DNA from: Saprospiraceae bacterium
GTDB lineage: Bacteria; Bacteroidota; Bacteroidia; Chitinophagales; Saprospiraceae
Assembly (NCBI GenBank): GCA_020437105.1
Contig: JAGQWR010000082.1
Span: forward strand, 1-64,000
Direction: 5' to 3'
Length of the DNA stretch: 64,000 bases
The notes below the pieces were generated by a model, which saw only the letters and a list, made by a program, of their open reading frames with translations, was not told the DNA's origin and ran no database searches. The position numbers and the translations under genes were made by a program. Of this stretch, positions 36,173 through 43,983 are shown piece by piece. Every line of letters begins with the position of its first letter. Within the stretch, counting starts at the first letter, position 1.

Positions 36173-36487
36173 ATGATGGATACTCAGTTGGGAATTAACC
36201 AAGAGCGGTTATTAGATGCATCCGAAATTCTACGCGCATTAGCACATCCGCTTCGATTGCGTTTATTGAGTTTTATTGATAGTAACGGATCGGTGAACGT
36301 AAATAAGATTTACAATACACTTCATTTGGAGCAATCAATTACTTCGCAGCACCTGCGCATTTTACGGCAGCAGAATCTGGTTCTTACAGAGCGGGAAGGC
36401 AAATTCATTCATTACCGGGTGAATCACAAAAAGATTGCTACCGCAGTTGCTGCAGTAAATAAGTTCTTAGATATTCAGGAGGATTAA
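36173..36487 (+). CDS. ArsR-family winged-helix regulator (second of two)
   Basis: 104 aa. Paralogue of the preceding regulator, sharing LEQS(I/V)xSQHLxILR and the EGKFIHY wing. It also lacks metal-binding cysteines. It has its own promoter and inverted repeat. Its last codons overlap the convergent lspA stop by 4 bp. Confidence 0.88.
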   Translation: MMDTQLGINQERLLDASEILRALAHPLRLRLLSFIDSNGSVNVNKIYNTLHLEQSITSQHLRILRQQNLVLTEREGKFIHYRVNHKKIATAVAAVNKFLDIQED

Positions 36488-37200
36488 TTGGAGTCCGTCT
36501 GAGGACTTTCTACAGGACCTTCCGGAACGGCAGTTATCAATTCGTTGGTGACTGCCGTTTCTTGTTGCTTCTTATCGGTTTCAGCTGTAAAAAAGGATCG
36601 ATGAAACAGAATCAGGCTCAAAACTCCGATAGTTATTGCAGAGTCGGCCACATTGAAAACCGGCCGGAAAAAGATATAGTGTTCGCCTTTCCAAAATGGA
36701 AACCATTGGGGAAAATTTCCTTCAAAGATTGGGAAGTAGAACATATCTACTACTCTGCCATGTAAAAGATTTGAATAGCCGCCCTCCGGGGGAAACAGAA
36801 TAGCTGCGGGACCTCCAGGTATGGAGTCTGAAAAAATGACGCCATAAAAAACACTATCAAGGATATTACCCATAGCACCGGCGAGAATGAGCCCGAAGCA
36901 GGCCAGTAAACCAAAAGAGGCTTTATTTTTGATCAACACCCGGAGGTAGTAGATTAAAAAGCCAACAGCTACAATTCGAAATAAGCTCAACAAAAGCTTT
37001 CCCCAGGAGCCTCCGAGCGAAAGACCAAAGGCCATCCCGTTGTTTTCCACAAAATGAATCCGTAGCCGGTCCCATCCAAACAGGAATATTTCGTCGCCGT
37101 AACTCATATTGGTTTTTACCCAAATTTTCACAAGCTGGTCAACAAGAAGAATAAAGAGGATAAAGAGGGAGACTTTGTGAGCTGTTTTCAATGCTTTCAA
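36484..37200 (-). CDS. lspA: lipoprotein signal peptidase
   Basis: 238 aa inner-membrane aspartyl protease that removes lipoprotein signal peptides. The two catalytic Asp are in GAMGNILDSVFYG and FNVADSAITIGV. The protein is longer than E. coli LspA (164 aa) because of an inserted loop and a Gln/Glu-rich C-terminal tail of about 35 residues, a length common in Bacteroidota. It follows the DksA-like gene but a terminator lies between them. Confidence 0.95.
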   Translation of the reverse strand: MKALKTAHKVSLFILFILLVDQLVKIWVKTNMSYGDEIFLFGWDRLRIHFVENNGMAFGLSLGGSWGKLLLSLFRIVAVGFLIYYLRVLIKNKASFGLLACFGLILAGAMGNILDSVFYGVIFSDSIPGGPAAILFPPEGGYSNLLHGRVVDMFYFPIFEGNFPQWFPFWKGEHYIFFRPVFNVADSAITIGVLSLILFHRSFFTAETDKKQQETAVTNELITAVPEGPVESPQTDSN

Positions 37201-37210
37201 TTTTTGCCAC

Positions 37211-37248
37211 TAAAAATAGTGATTATACGTGCTCGCATAATCACTATT
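37211..37248 (-). terminator. terminator after the DksA-like gene
   Basis: A perfect 12-bp stem (AATAGTGATTAT, 37215-37226, with 37237-37248) has a 10-nt loop and, on the minus strand, a TTTTT run. It lies 34 bp after the DksA-like stop and 15 bp before the lspA start, so it could also control read-through into lspA. Confidence 0.75.
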
Positions 37249-37281
37249 AAGTCATTATTCAAGAACTATTGATTCATGCTG

Positions 37282-37653
37282 TTAGCGACCTTGTTTCGCT
37301 TCAATGCTTAGCGTAGCGTGCGGAACAGCCCGAAGTCGTTCCTTAGAAATTAATTTGCCGGTTTCCCGGCAAATACCAAAGGCTTTATTATCTATCCGGA
37401 TCAAGGCGTTTTCAAGATGCTGAATATGCTTCTTTTGACGTCCGGCCATAGCGGTAACACGTTCACTTTCTGCAGTACTTAAGCCATCATCCAATCCTTT
37501 TACTTTAGAATCCGGATTGTCTGCCTGATCAGAAAGTTGTTGGAGGTAAAAGTCCATTTGAGACTTCGCCTTTTCCAGTTTTTCGTTGATCAGCACTCGA
37601 AATTCTTCCAGATCTTCATCAGAGTAACGTGATTTTACTAATTTTTCGCTCAT
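37282..37653 (-). CDS. DksA/TraR-family RNA polymerase-binding protein
   Basis: 123 aa from ATG 37653 (ATG 37659 adds two residues). An N-terminal coiled coil (about 10-85) is followed by the C-terminal finger FGICRETGKLISKERLRAVP. Only one of the four zinc-binding cysteines remains, as in zinc-independent DksA2-like proteins. It probably tunes transcription initiation through the secondary channel of RNA polymerase. Confidence 0.9.
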   Translation of the reverse strand: MSEKLVKSRYSDEDLEEFRVLINEKLEKAKSQMDFYLQQLSDQADNPDSKVKGLDDGLSTAESERVTAMAGRQKKHIQHLENALIRIDNKAFGICRETGKLISKERLRAVPHATLSIEAKQGR

Positions 37654-37975
37654 GAACATTTAATTTTGGAAGGAAAATTCCCTTTCGTTTGCTGAAATAC
37701 TGAAATATGTTCTCGGGAGAAATAATCTGCAAAAGTAAAAATTTTGACAGAAAGATGAAAGGCTCCTTTTTTTAGAAAAAAGGGTAGCATACTTGCAGAA
37801 TTGCCCAAAAGAATGAATATTTGAACTATTCATTACCTGCCCTAAGTCTTTGGGGTAGGCAAAGATTCCAAATCCCCCTGGAATTTCAGCGTTTTTATTA
37901 AGTTTGGTTTCGCCGATTACCTGATTAGACCCTGGGTCTTTTGGTGTTACCTGGTTTGAACAGACAGTGGAAGTA
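37654..37975. other. divergent control region of the DksA-like and GH73 genes
   Basis: It contains a minus-strand -7 box TACTTTTG (37730-37737) for the DksA-like gene, with no clear -33 box, and an A/T-rich stretch with a weak hairpin (CTTTTTTTAGAAAAAAG). No -7 box was found for the GH73 gene. Confidence 0.5.
37730..37737 (-). promoter_or_regulatory. -7 box of the DksA-like gene promoter
   Basis: TACTTTTG on the minus strand fits TAnnTTTG. Transcription would start near 37724, giving a 70-nt leader. Confidence 0.4.
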
Positions 37976-38542
37976 ATGAAGCCTGGAACCTTTATATTTT
38001 TAATCCTCCCCGGATTAGTTTGCCTGTCATTTGGCAAACCTGACTATCCGTCAATGGAAGAGGTTTACATTTATACCTTTCGTGAATTAGCGGTTCAGGA
38101 AATGTGTAGATCGGGTATTCCGGCAAGTATTATTCTTGCTCAGGCCATTGTTGAATCTGAATTTGGAACAAGCGATCTGGCACTAAAATCAAACAACCAT
38201 TTCGGGATAAAATGTAATGATGAATGGTCTAAGGAGGTCGTTTATCATTACGATGATGATCACAATAGCCAGGGCGTACTTATTCCCTCCTGTTTTAGAA
38301 AGTACCCGGCAATTTACGATTCCTTCATTGACCACACCAATTTCCTGCTACATCGAAAGTATTATAAAAGCCTGTTCCGGTATCCGCGCACCGATTATAA
38401 ACACTGGGCACATGGTTTAGAAGCAGCGGGATATGCCACAGACCCACTCTATGGGGAACTTCTAATCGAAACAATTGAGGAATACCGTTTATTCTATTAT
38501 GACTTCCTGCGGCCCGATCAAGTGGCAGGATTTAGATTTTAA
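37976..38542 (+). CDS. GH73 glucosaminidase (secreted peptidoglycan hydrolase)
   Basis: 188 aa from ATG 37976 (a GTG lies three codons earlier). Short signal peptide (FIFLILPGLVCLSFG). The glucosaminidase domain covers the rest: IPASIILAQAIVESEFGTS with the catalytic Glu60, then KSNNHFGIKC and KHWAHGLEAAGYATD. It cleaves GlcNAc-MurNAc linkages. Its stop overlaps the pdxA stop by 4 bp. Confidence 0.9.
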   Translation: MKPGTFIFLILPGLVCLSFGKPDYPSMEEVYIYTFRELAVQEMCRSGIPASIILAQAIVESEFGTSDLALKSNNHFGIKCNDEWSKEVVYHYDDDHNSQGVLIPSCFRKYPAIYDSFIDHTNFLLHRKYYKSLFRYPRTDYKHWAHGLEAAGYATDPLYGELLIETIEEYRLFYYDFLRPDQVAGFRF

Positions 38543-39600
38543 CCTTCTTCGCTGGGTTCGCTCGGCTGTTCCCGTTTGTCTTTTTTGCTGTGACTGATTT
38601 CCTGAAACATAGCCCGGTTGCGGCTAATATCGATGGCGAGGTATAGTGCCTGGCGAAAAGAGCCGGGATCGGCTTCATTCTTTCCGGCAATATCAAAGGC
38701 GGTTCCGTGATCGGGAGAGGTACGGATACCCCGCAAGCCTGCCGTAAAATTGACACCCTCTCCAAAGGAGATCGTTTTAAATGGTATCAATCCCTGGTCG
38801 TGATACATGGCCAGGATGCCATCAAACTTTTGATACTGACGATTGCCAAAAAATCCATCGGCCGCAAAGGGGCCTACACACATAATACCGTTCTTTTTGC
38901 ATTCGACTACTGCAGGCCGGATGATCGCCTCTTCCTCTGTACCTAATACCCCGCCGTCGCTGGCATGTGGATTGAGACCCAGAACTGCAATAGTCGGCCG
39001 CTCAAGTCCGAAATCCATTTTTAAAGCTTCATTGAGCAGGATGATTTTATGCATCACCAACTCCTTGCTGATACTTTTAGCCACCTGCTCAATAGGTAAA
39101 TGATTGGTCACTAAGCCCATGCGCATCTGTTCACTCACCAATAACATGAGGCTTTTGCCATCTCCGAGTTCGTCGCTTAAAAATTCGGTGTGTCCGGGAT
39201 AAGGGAAACCGCTCAGCTGCATCGCCTGTTTGTTGATTGGAGCCGTCACGATCGCATCTATCAAACCTTTCTTCAAATCCTGTACTGCTCTTTTAAGCGA
39301 TTCAAAAGCATATTTTCCGCCTTCGGCTGTAGCATCGCCGAGCGTGATGTTGGCCATTTCCTGCCAGCAGTTGACCACATTAATACGGCCAATAAAAGGC
39401 TTTTCAGCACCCCGGATAGACTGAAATTGAAGGTCATCAAATCCAACCAGGTTTTTATGGTAAGCAACTACTTTTGAAGAACTATAAATAATAGGTGTAC
39501 AAAGATTTAAGATTTCTTTTCGTTCCAGGGTCTTTAGGATCACCTCCAGGCCAATGCCATTCATGTCGCCCATGGAGATGCCAATCTTTATCTTGCTCAT
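38539..39600 (-). CDS. pdxA: 4-hydroxythreonine-4-phosphate dehydrogenase
   Basis: 353 aa. Oxidises 4-phosphohydroxy-L-threonine in pyridoxal phosphate synthesis. Visible are the N-terminus IKIGISMGDMNGIGLEV, TAPINKQAMQLSGFPYPGHTEF with a metal-binding His, GLNPHASDGGVLG and MYHDQGLIPFK. A charged tail (KKDKREQPSEPSEEG) extends beyond the usual end. Divergent from rsmA. Confidence 0.95.
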   Translation of the reverse strand: MSKIKIGISMGDMNGIGLEVILKTLERKEILNLCTPIIYSSSKVVAYHKNLVGFDDLQFQSIRGAEKPFIGRINVVNCWQEMANITLGDATAEGGKYAFESLKRAVQDLKKGLIDAIVTAPINKQAMQLSGFPYPGHTEFLSDELGDGKSLMLLVSEQMRMGLVTNHLPIEQVAKSISKELVMHKIILLNEALKMDFGLERPTIAVLGLNPHASDGGVLGTEEEAIIRPAVVECKKNGIMCVGPFAADGFFGNRQYQKFDGILAMYHDQGLIPFKTISFGEGVNFTAGLRGIRTSPDHGTAFDIAGKNEADPGSFRQALYLAIDISRNRAMFQEISHSKKDKREQPSEPSEEG

Positions 39601-39701
39601 ATCGTTTGTCTCTAATTTGCTGACAAGATCACAATAATCCCTTGTTCAGCCAAATAGCTGTTCCCGGAAGGGCCTTCCTTTTTTTGTTCTAAACTTTAGG
39701 A

Positions 39702-39709
39702 TACCTTTG
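39702..39709 (+). promoter_or_regulatory. -7 box of the rsmA promoter
   Basis: TACCTTTG lies only 7 bp before the TTG start codon of rsmA, so the transcript would be leaderless or nearly so. TTTG at 39683-39686 is 15 nt away, closer than the usual 20. Confidence 0.45.
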
Positions 39710-39716
39710 CGGGGAT

Positions 39717-40514
39717 TTGAAAGCAAAGAAATCCTACGGCCAACATTTTTTAACAAGCGACAGCATTGCCGAGCGTATTGCTGACAGCCTTTCGGGTACC
39801 GGATACGCTAATATCCTGGAGGTAGGCCCTGGCATGGGTATGCTCAGCCAGTACCTCATCAAAAAGCCGAAATCGTATTATGCGGTGGAGGCCGACCGGG
39901 AGATGATCCCGATTCTGGAAGAAAAATTTCCCGATCTCAAAGGGCACATCATGTTGTCGGATTTCCTGAAAGTTAATTTGAATGAATTTCCGCCGGAAGC
40001 GGGTTCAATCGCCCTTATCGGGAATTACCCGTACAATATTTCCTCTCAGATAATATTCCAAATGCTGGAATATATGGATCGCATCCCGGAAATGGTTGGC
40101 ATGTTTCAGAAAGAAATGGCTGAGCGTATTGTGGCAGAACCCGGAAGTAAAACCTATGGGGTGATCAGCGTGTTGACCCAGGCCTATTACGACGGAAAAT
40201 TATTGTTTTCCGTAAAACCGGGATCGTTTAACCCGCCACCAAAGGTGAATTCTGCGGTAATACGATTGGTCAGACGAGAAGTACCAATCTCAGACGTAGA
40301 TAATCGCTGGTTTCGAAAGGTGGTGAAACAAGCCTTCTCCCAACGCCGAAAAATGCTTCGAAATACCCTGAAAGGCTTAGTGGAAGATCCCTCCTTTTTT
40401 CTGGATCAGGAGTTTAATGAACGTCCGGAACAGCTCTCGGTTCGCGATTTTGTGAATCTTACAAAACGCATCCTGAAACAACGGGAACTAGAATCAGGCA
40501 GTACGGGTTTATAA
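39717..40514 (+). CDS. rsmA: 16S rRNA dimethyladenosine transferase
   Basis: 265 aa with a TTG start (KAKKSYGQHFLTS is the conserved N-terminus and no ATG is available). It dimethylates two adjacent adenines near the 3' end of 16S rRNA. SAM-binding LEVGPGMGMLSQYL and the catalytic NYPYNIS are intact. Followed 31 bp later by the GatB/YqeY gene, probably co-transcribed. Confidence 0.95.
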   Translation: MKAKKSYGQHFLTSDSIAERIADSLSGTGYANILEVGPGMGMLSQYLIKKPKSYYAVEADREMIPILEEKFPDLKGHIMLSDFLKVNLNEFPPEAGSIALIGNYPYNISSQIIFQMLEYMDRIPEMVGMFQKEMAERIVAEPGSKTYGVISVLTQAYYDGKLLFSVKPGSFNPPPKVNSAVIRLVRREVPISDVDNRWFRKVVKQAFSQRRKMLRNTLKGLVEDPSFFLDQEFNERPEQLSVRDFVNLTKRILKQRELESGSTGL

Positions 40515-40545
40515 ATAGAATTTCTAAAGAAATAAACGGATAAAA

Positions 40546-40992
40546 ATGGCACTTGAATCCAGAGTAAACGAGGAGTTGAAAAACGCCATGAAGGCAAAAG
40601 ATGAAGCCGGAAAGCGTGGCTTACGGGCAATTAAACAAGCCATCCTCCTCCAAAAAACAGATGGCTCCGGAGTAGAACTGGATGAAGCAACAGAAATAAA
40701 AATGTTGCAAAAACTGGTCAAACAACGCAAAGAATCCCTGGAGATATACGAAAAGCAGGATCGGGAAGAATTGGCTCAAATTGAGCGTGAAGAAATTGAA
40801 GTGATCGAACGCTTTTTGCCAAAACAAATGTCTGAGTCAGAAATTTCGGCTTTCATCAGCGATCTGATTTCTAAAACCGGAGCCTCCTCCATGAAGGATA
40901 TGGGCAAGGTGATGGGAATGGCCAACGCACAACTTGCCGGTAGAGCAGATGGAAAAACCATCGCATCCAAAGTAAAGGAATTGTTGTCTTAA
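40546..40992 (+). CDS. GatB/YqeY domain protein
   Basis: 148 aa, full length for the YqeY family. N-terminal helical part (LKNAMKAKDEAGKRGLRAIK) and the C-terminal domain shared with the GatB tail (MKDMGKVMGMANAQLAGRADG). Related to amidotransferase tRNA-binding domains; the cellular role is not settled. Confidence 0.93.
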   Translation: MALESRVNEELKNAMKAKDEAGKRGLRAIKQAILLQKTDGSGVELDEATEIKMLQKLVKQRKESLEIYEKQDREELAQIEREEIEVIERFLPKQMSESEISAFISDLISKTGASSMKDMGKVMGMANAQLAGRADGKTIASKVKELLS

Positions 40993-41029
40993 GCTGAAAA
41001 GCAGGCTAACTGCGCAAAAAGTACAGGCA

Positions 41030-41683
41030 CTAAGCAGACTGTAACAGCGGAACGTGTTTCTCTGCTCTTTTAGGGGCTATTGATTCAAATCTGTACCCTA
41101 AATCTGTAAAGTGTTGGAGTGTTTCGAGCAAGGCAAACTGCATTTTCTCTCCAGCCTTAATGCTATCGTGAAACACAATGATCGAGCCATTCTGTGCATT
41201 GCTGATTACATTTTCGAGGCATTGTTCTTTACTGAGCCGCGGGTCAAAATCCCCACTAAGTACATCCCACATAACAATATGGTAGTGCCGCTGCAGAAAT
41301 TGAGCCTGGCGGGGTTTTAGTTTGCCGTATGGCGGACGGAAAAGATCCGTTTTGACCTGTTTCGCACAATGTCTTACATCATGGTAATAGGGGATGTTAT
41401 CAGAAGACCAGCCATTGAGGTGGTGAAAAGTATGGTTGCCTACCTGGTGTCCCTCTTCCATGATACGCTCGAAAATCTCCGGATTTTTACGAATGTTATC
41501 ACCTACGCAAAAGAAAGTAGCTTTTGCATCGAATGCGGCCAGTTGGTCCAGGACCCAAGGGGTTTGCTCCGGAATCGGGCCATCATCAAATGTTAAGTGA
41601 AGGATTTTCTCTGCGGTTGGCATCTTCCAAATGAAGTTTGGGAAGAGGTTTTGGATTAGTTGGGGTGTGCGAACAAGATACAT
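41030..41683 (-). CDS. polysaccharide deacetylase (NodB domain)
   Basis: 217 aa. All NodB motifs are present: LTFDDGPIPEQT with the catalytic and metal Asp, the metal-binding GNHTFHHLNG, LFRPPYGK, and GSIIVFHDSIKAGEKM with the final His. It removes N-acetyl groups from peptidoglycan or a similar sugar. No cleavable signal peptide is obvious. Alone between convergent and divergent neighbours. Confidence 0.92.
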   Translation of the reverse strand: MYLVRTPQLIQNLFPNFIWKMPTAEKILHLTFDDGPIPEQTPWVLDQLAAFDAKATFFCVGDNIRKNPEIFERIMEEGHQVGNHTFHHLNGWSSDNIPYYHDVRHCAKQVKTDLFRPPYGKLKPRQAQFLQRHYHIVMWDVLSGDFDPRLSKEQCLENVISNAQNGSIIVFHDSIKAGEKMQFALLETLQHFTDLGYRFESIAPKRAEKHVPLLQSA

Positions 41684-41930
41684 GCTTACTGGTTTAGATA
41701 TGTTTATGGCTTACCACTGATTTTGGGACTGTTTATGAAAGACGAAATTCGTAGTTTTGCGCCTTGTTTATTATTCCCGGAAGGAATTCCGGATCTTTTA
41801 CCATAAACGAAACATTGATGGAAAGTGCTGCCTGATTTTTGGCAGTGTTCTCTCTATTTCAAGCCAATAGGTTCTTATCCGACAATTTGTTCAGCCGGTA
41901 AACCTATTTACACATAGAAGCTTTTTCATT

Positions 41931-43457
41931 ATGCAAAATATCCGACTTCGATTTGCTCCCAGCCCAACCGGCGCGCTCCATATTGGCGGTGTCCGGACAG
42001 CCCTTTACAATTACCTGCTCGCACGTAAGCATGGGGGCACATTTATCCTCCGAATTGAGGATACAGATCAAAATCGCTACGTGCCCGGTGCTGAGCAGTA
42101 TATCGTGGATGCGTTAAAATGGTGTGGAATTGAGCCAGATGAAGGTCCGGGATATGGAGGCACTTATGGCCCTTACCGACAATCCGAGCGAAAAGACCTG
42201 TATGGCCAATACGCCCTTCAACTAATTGAAAATGGGCATGCCTATTATGCTTTTGATACCCCGGAAGAATTAGACGCACGGCGCCTGGCTGAAAAAGAAG
42301 CAGGCAACCACACCTTTAAATATGATGGCAAGATTCGCATGAAAATGCGGAACAGCCTGAGTATGGAAAAATCGGATGTATCTGCATTATTGGCATCCGG
42401 AGCTGATTATACCGTGCGGCTTAAAGTGCCTTCCGGCGAAACAGTTACGGTGCAGGATCAAATCCGGGGAGAAGTGTCTTTCCAATCTGATGAACTGGAT
42501 GATAAAGTTATTCTGAAGGGCGACGGGATGCCCACCTACCACCTGGCAAACATCGTTGATGACCATTTGATGGAAATTACCCACGTCATACGCGGGGAAG
42601 AATGGCTGCCTTCTACGGCCCATCATGTATTGCTGTACCGCTTTCTGGGCTGGGAATCAAGTATGCCTGAATTTGCCCATTTGCCATTGATTTTGAAACC
42701 TAGCGGAAATGGAAAGTTAAGTAAACGGGATGGTGCTAAACTGGGGATTCCGGTTTTTCCACTTTCGTGGGAAAGTGATGTGGTAGAAGACTCCTTCATT
42801 GGTTTCCGGGAATTTGGGTTTGATCCGGCCGCTGTGACCAACTTTTTAGCTTTTCTGGGCTGGAATCCTGGCACAGAACAGGAAATATTTTCCCTGGAAG
42901 CCCTTTCGCAAGCCTTTTCTCTGGACAAGGTCAGTAAATCGGGAGCCCGCTTTGATTTTGACAAAGCAAAGTGGTTTAACCAGCAATATATACAGGCAGC
43001 AAGTAATGAGAAGCTTGCTGAAGTGATCCAACCGATTGCCGCAGAACGCGGCTATGTGGTTTCCAATCAATTTATGGCAGGCGTGTGCGGCTTACTTAAA
43101 GAGCGTGTGACCTTTTATACCGATATCCTCAATGATGGGTATTATTTCTTCGAGTCGGTAAAGGAGTATGACGAAAAAACCTTGTCCAAAAAGTGGAAGC
43201 CTGAACGGGCGCCCTTGTTTGAAACCCTGCGATCTGATTTAAATGCGCTCCCTGATTATTCGGCGGCAGCCACAGAAGGAGTGGTAAAGTCGTTTATGGC
43301 TGCCAACGAACTGGGTTTTGGTGATGTGCTGCCGATCCTTCGTATAGCACTGAGTGGTACAACTAAAGGTCCGGGTGTGTTTGAGATGATGGAACTCCTT
43401 GGAAAAGAAGAGATTGATAAGCGGATTTCCGATCTGCTTCATCAGGTTGCCCCTTGA
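41931..43457 (+). CDS. gltX: glutamate--tRNA ligase
   Basis: 508 aa class I synthetase. The HIGH-type motif is in APSPTGALHIGG (10-21) and the KMSKS-type motif in GNGKLSKRDGAKLG (about 260). The C-terminal anticodon-binding domain is present. Whether it is discriminating cannot be told; no gatCAB operon is in the window. Confidence 0.96.
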   Translation: MQNIRLRFAPSPTGALHIGGVRTALYNYLLARKHGGTFILRIEDTDQNRYVPGAEQYIVDALKWCGIEPDEGPGYGGTYGPYRQSERKDLYGQYALQLIENGHAYYAFDTPEELDARRLAEKEAGNHTFKYDGKIRMKMRNSLSMEKSDVSALLASGADYTVRLKVPSGETVTVQDQIRGEVSFQSDELDDKVILKGDGMPTYHLANIVDDHLMEITHVIRGEEWLPSTAHHVLLYRFLGWESSMPEFAHLPLILKPSGNGKLSKRDGAKLGIPVFPLSWESDVVEDSFIGFREFGFDPAAVTNFLAFLGWNPGTEQEIFSLEALSQAFSLDKVSKSGARFDFDKAKWFNQQYIQAASNEKLAEVIQPIAAERGYVVSNQFMAGVCGLLKERVTFYTDILNDGYYFFESVKEYDEKTLSKKWKPERAPLFETLRSDLNALPDYSAAATEGVVKSFMAANELGFGDVLPILRIALSGTTKGPGVFEMMELLGKEEIDKRISDLLHQVAP

Positions 43458-43497
43458 CAGCGCGTGAAAAAACAATCATCTTTACCCAAAGTTTCTT

Positions 43498-43689
43498 ATG
43501 CCAAAGAAAAAGCCAAAAAAAGGTAATCCGGAAGTCCATAAAGATTTATCAGGTTTTGATATTCGAATTGATGCTTTTGGCGAGATCAAGTCAAATGTGG
43601 AAATCGATAAGTTAAACCGCTTCCTGGACGACAAAATAGAAGATAAAAAGTTAATTGGGCGATCAACTGATTCTTCGGAAGAAGAGTAA
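43498..43689 (+). CDS. small conserved charged protein
   Basis: 63 aa. A basic N-terminus (MPKKKPKKGNPEVHKDL) leads to GFDIRIDAFGEIKSNVEIDKLNRFL and an acidic tail. No domain known to me. It follows gltX by 40 bp and may be co-transcribed. Confidence 0.65.
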   Translation: MPKKKPKKGNPEVHKDLSGFDIRIDAFGEIKSNVEIDKLNRFLDDKIEDKKLIGRSTDSSEEE

Positions 43690-43912
43690 ATTAAAGCCAA
43701 CATCAGACCAATCACTCGTTTTTAAACGGTATGAGTTATTGAGGAAACGGATATTTTGTTAATTTTACGGTGATTTTCAGCCCTTATTTAGTGCTTGAAT
43801 CCGATATTCCATGAACACAATCTTGAAAGTACCCTACCCCTCTGTGTCCAATGCACAAGGCTTTTTTACCATAGGTTCTTGCTTCTCTGATGAAGAAGCA
43901 GGGAGTAATCGC

Positions 43913-43920
43913 TATTTTTG
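43913..43920 (+). promoter_or_regulatory. candidate -7 box of the giant adhesin gene
   Basis: TATTTTTG fits TAnnTTTG and lies 63 bp before the start codon. No -33 TTTG is at the usual distance. Confidence 0.4.
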
Positions 43921-43983
43921 CGAGCAAACATCTACCCAAAACCATCTAGGTTGATAATCCCAAACACGTCTAAACCGATTTAT

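Noticed and set aside
37660..38037. 125-aa minus-strand reading frame
   Set aside because: It overlaps the GH73 gene start and the divergent control region, and has no domain, signal peptide or codon pattern of a real gene.
43811..43954. Short plus-strand frame (47 codons) before the giant adhesin gene
   Set aside because: No signal peptide or family match, and the adhesin -7 box lies inside it; probably chance.
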